Shown here: positions 33,762-34,950 of the stretch, piece after piece
Layout: the number at the start of each line of letters is the position of its first letter
Numbering within the stretch: position 1 is the first letter of the stretch
The notes under the pieces: model-generated
The model's input: only the letters and a program-made list of their open reading frames with translations
Database searches by the model: none
Told to the model about the DNA's origin: nothing
Origin: Herbaspirillum autotrophicum
GTDB lineage: Bacteria > Pseudomonadota > Gammaproteobacteria > Burkholderiales > Burkholderiaceae_D
DNA length: 34,950 nucleotides
Reading direction: 5' to 3'
Assembly (NCBI RefSeq): GCF_001189915.1
Contig: NZ_LFLS01000047.1
Coordinates: 1-34,950, forward strand
Made by a program: the position numbers and the translations under genes

Positions 33762-34943
33762 TTAAGCGACGCGTTCCAGAATGCTGACGTAGTTGGCTAC
33801 CGCTGCGCCACCCATGTTGAACACGCCGGCAAAACGGGCATTCGGGATTTGCATGTCGCCGGCATCGTGGCAGGCCTGCATCGCCGCCATGACGTGCATC
33901 GAGACACCGGTCGCGCCGACCGGATGGCCTTTCGATTTCAGACCGCCGGACGGGTTGATCGGCAAGCGGCCATCCTTGGCAGTGACGCCGTCGAGAATGG
34001 CGCGCGCACCCTGGCCCGGTTCGGCCAGACCCATGGCTTCGTATTCCAGCAATTCGGCAATGGTGAAGCAGTCATGCGTTTCCACCAGCGATAAGTCATT
34101 CAGGGTCAGGCCGGCCTGGCTCAGTGCTTGCTGCCAGGCCAGGGTGCCGGCTTCAAAGCGGGTCGGGTCGCGCTTGCTCAGCGGCAGGAAATCGTTGACA
34201 TGCACGGCGGCGCGGAACTGCACTGCGCGTGGCATGCTGCGCGCGACATCGGCGGCGCTGATCACCATCGCTGCGGCGCCATCGGAAATCAGCGAGCAGT
34301 CGGTGCGCTTGAGCGGACCGGCGACGAACGGATTCTTTTCCGACACATTGCGGCAGAAATCAAAACCGAAATCCTTGCGCATGTGGGCATACGGGTTGTT
34401 CATGCCGTTCTTGTGATTCTTGGCGGCAATCGCGGCCAGTGCATCCGACTGATCGCCGTAGCGGTCGAAATAGGCTTGGGCGATCTTGCCGAAAACCCCG
34501 GCAAAGCCACCGGCGATGCCGGCTTCTTCTTTGGCATAACAGCACTTGAGCAAGACTTCGCCGACCGCCGGCGTCGCCAGTTCGGTCATTTTTTCAAAGC
34601 CGATCACCAGCGCGTGTCTGGATTGGCCGGCCAGAATCGATTGCATGCCGGAATGAATCGCGGCTGAACCGGTGGCGCAGGCGTTTTCGACGCGCACTGC
34701 CGGTTTGAAACGCAAGCCGGGCAGCGTGTTGAATACCAGCGACGAAGGGAAGTCCTGATACAGGAAGCCGCCGTTGAAGGTGCCGATGTGGACCGAGCTG
34801 ATGTCTTCCGGTGTCAGTCCGGCATGTTCGATCGCGGCCTTGGCCACTTCGCCGATCAGCGCTTCGGGGTCGATGCCGTCAAGTTTGCCGAAGCGGGAGT
34901 GATTCCAGCCGGTGATGCAAGGCGCGGATGCTGATGCTGTCAT
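33762..34943 (-). CDS. SCP-x-type thiolase (acetyl-CoA acetyltransferase family)
   Basis: The 393-residue protein has the nucleophilic Cys C89 in VENACATGSAAIHSG and the GHPVGATG block with H340. It also has the SCP-x/thiolase-like VETHDCFTIAELLEYEAMGL. The second catalytic Cys of biosynthetic thiolases (CxGGG) is replaced by FNMGGAAVAN, as in the SCP-x branch. That suggests a non-classical role such as cleavage of a branched or modified 3-ketoacyl-CoA. It is the first gene visible in the operon. The ATG at 34943 is 7 nt from the window edge, so its promoter is not seen and a longer N-terminus is possible. Confidence 0.92.
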   Translation of the reverse strand: MTASASAPCITGWNHSRFGKLDGIDPEALIGEVAKAAIEHAGLTPEDISSVHIGTFNGGFLYQDFPSSLVFNTLPGLRFKPAVRVENACATGSAAIHSGMQSILAGQSRHALVIGFEKMTELATPAVGEVLLKCCYAKEEAGIAGGFAGVFGKIAQAYFDRYGDQSDALAAIAAKNHKNGMNNPYAHMRKDFGFDFCRNVSEKNPFVAGPLKRTDCSLISDGAAAMVISAADVARSMPRAVQFRAAVHVNDFLPLSKRDPTRFEAGTLAWQQALSQAGLTLNDLSLVETHDCFTIAELLEYEAMGLAEPGQGARAILDGVTAKDGRLPINPSGGLKSKGHPVGATGVSMHVMAAMQACHDAGDMQIPNARFAGVFNMGGAAVANYVSILERVA

Positions 34944-34950
34944 GTGGATT

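Noticed and set aside
1..34950. CRISPR arrays, tRNA or rRNA genes, complete insertion sequences
   Set aside because: No regular spaced direct repeats, no tRNA-like or rRNA-like sequence and no transposase frame were seen.

Overview
The window looks like chromosomal DNA of a betaproteobacterium of the order Burkholderiales. The likely family is Oxalobacteraceae (Collimonas, Herminiimonas, Janthinobacterium and relatives). This is inferred from protein character and from the housekeeping order yebC-purD-hemF-nadD-rsfS-rlmH-maf-rng on one strand. No database search was possible, so the genus is not claimed.

Region 1 (1-15.5 kb) is a surface-adhesin locus with its own regulators. It begins inside a giant filamentous-haemagglutinin-like protein of the DUF3739 type; at least 2951 residues are present and the N-terminal secretion domain lies outside the window. 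A strong intergenic stem-loop and an ECF sigma factor follow. Next come two OmpR-type response regulators divergent across a 337 bp gap, then a CHASE2 sensor histidine kinase downstream of a LysM-FecR protein in a probable two-gene operon. No classical membrane FecR anti-sigma accompanies this sigma factor, so the LysM-FecR/CHASE2 pair is the most interesting regulatory candidate.

Region 2 (15.7-19.95 kb) is a ferric-siderophore uptake module in fecI-fecR-receptor order on the minus strand. A Fur-box-like palindrome lies just upstream of fecI and a Rho-independent terminator follows the receptor. Region 3 (20.2-20.7 kb) holds a small ParD-like antitoxin and a ParE-like toxin gene broken by one frameshift.

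Region 4 (20.8-28.9 kb) is a compact minus-strand housekeeping block: yebC, purD, an MscS channel, hemF, nadD, rsfS, rlmH, maf and rng. Several genes overlap by 1-10 bases, which suggests translational coupling. RsfS carries an unusual Lys/Ala-rich tail of about 125 residues. Region 5 (29.1-31.1 kb) has a HerA-like (DUF853) ATPase gene followed by a 415 bp element bounded by inverted repeats of more than 50 bp.

Region 6 (31.1-34.95 kb) is a minus-strand operon of SCP-x-type thiolase, acyl-CoA ligase and two overlapping PPC/DUF296 proteins. One PPC protein keeps the His cluster of the family and the other has lost it. This operon and the adhesin regulatory locus are the best candidates for poorly described systems.
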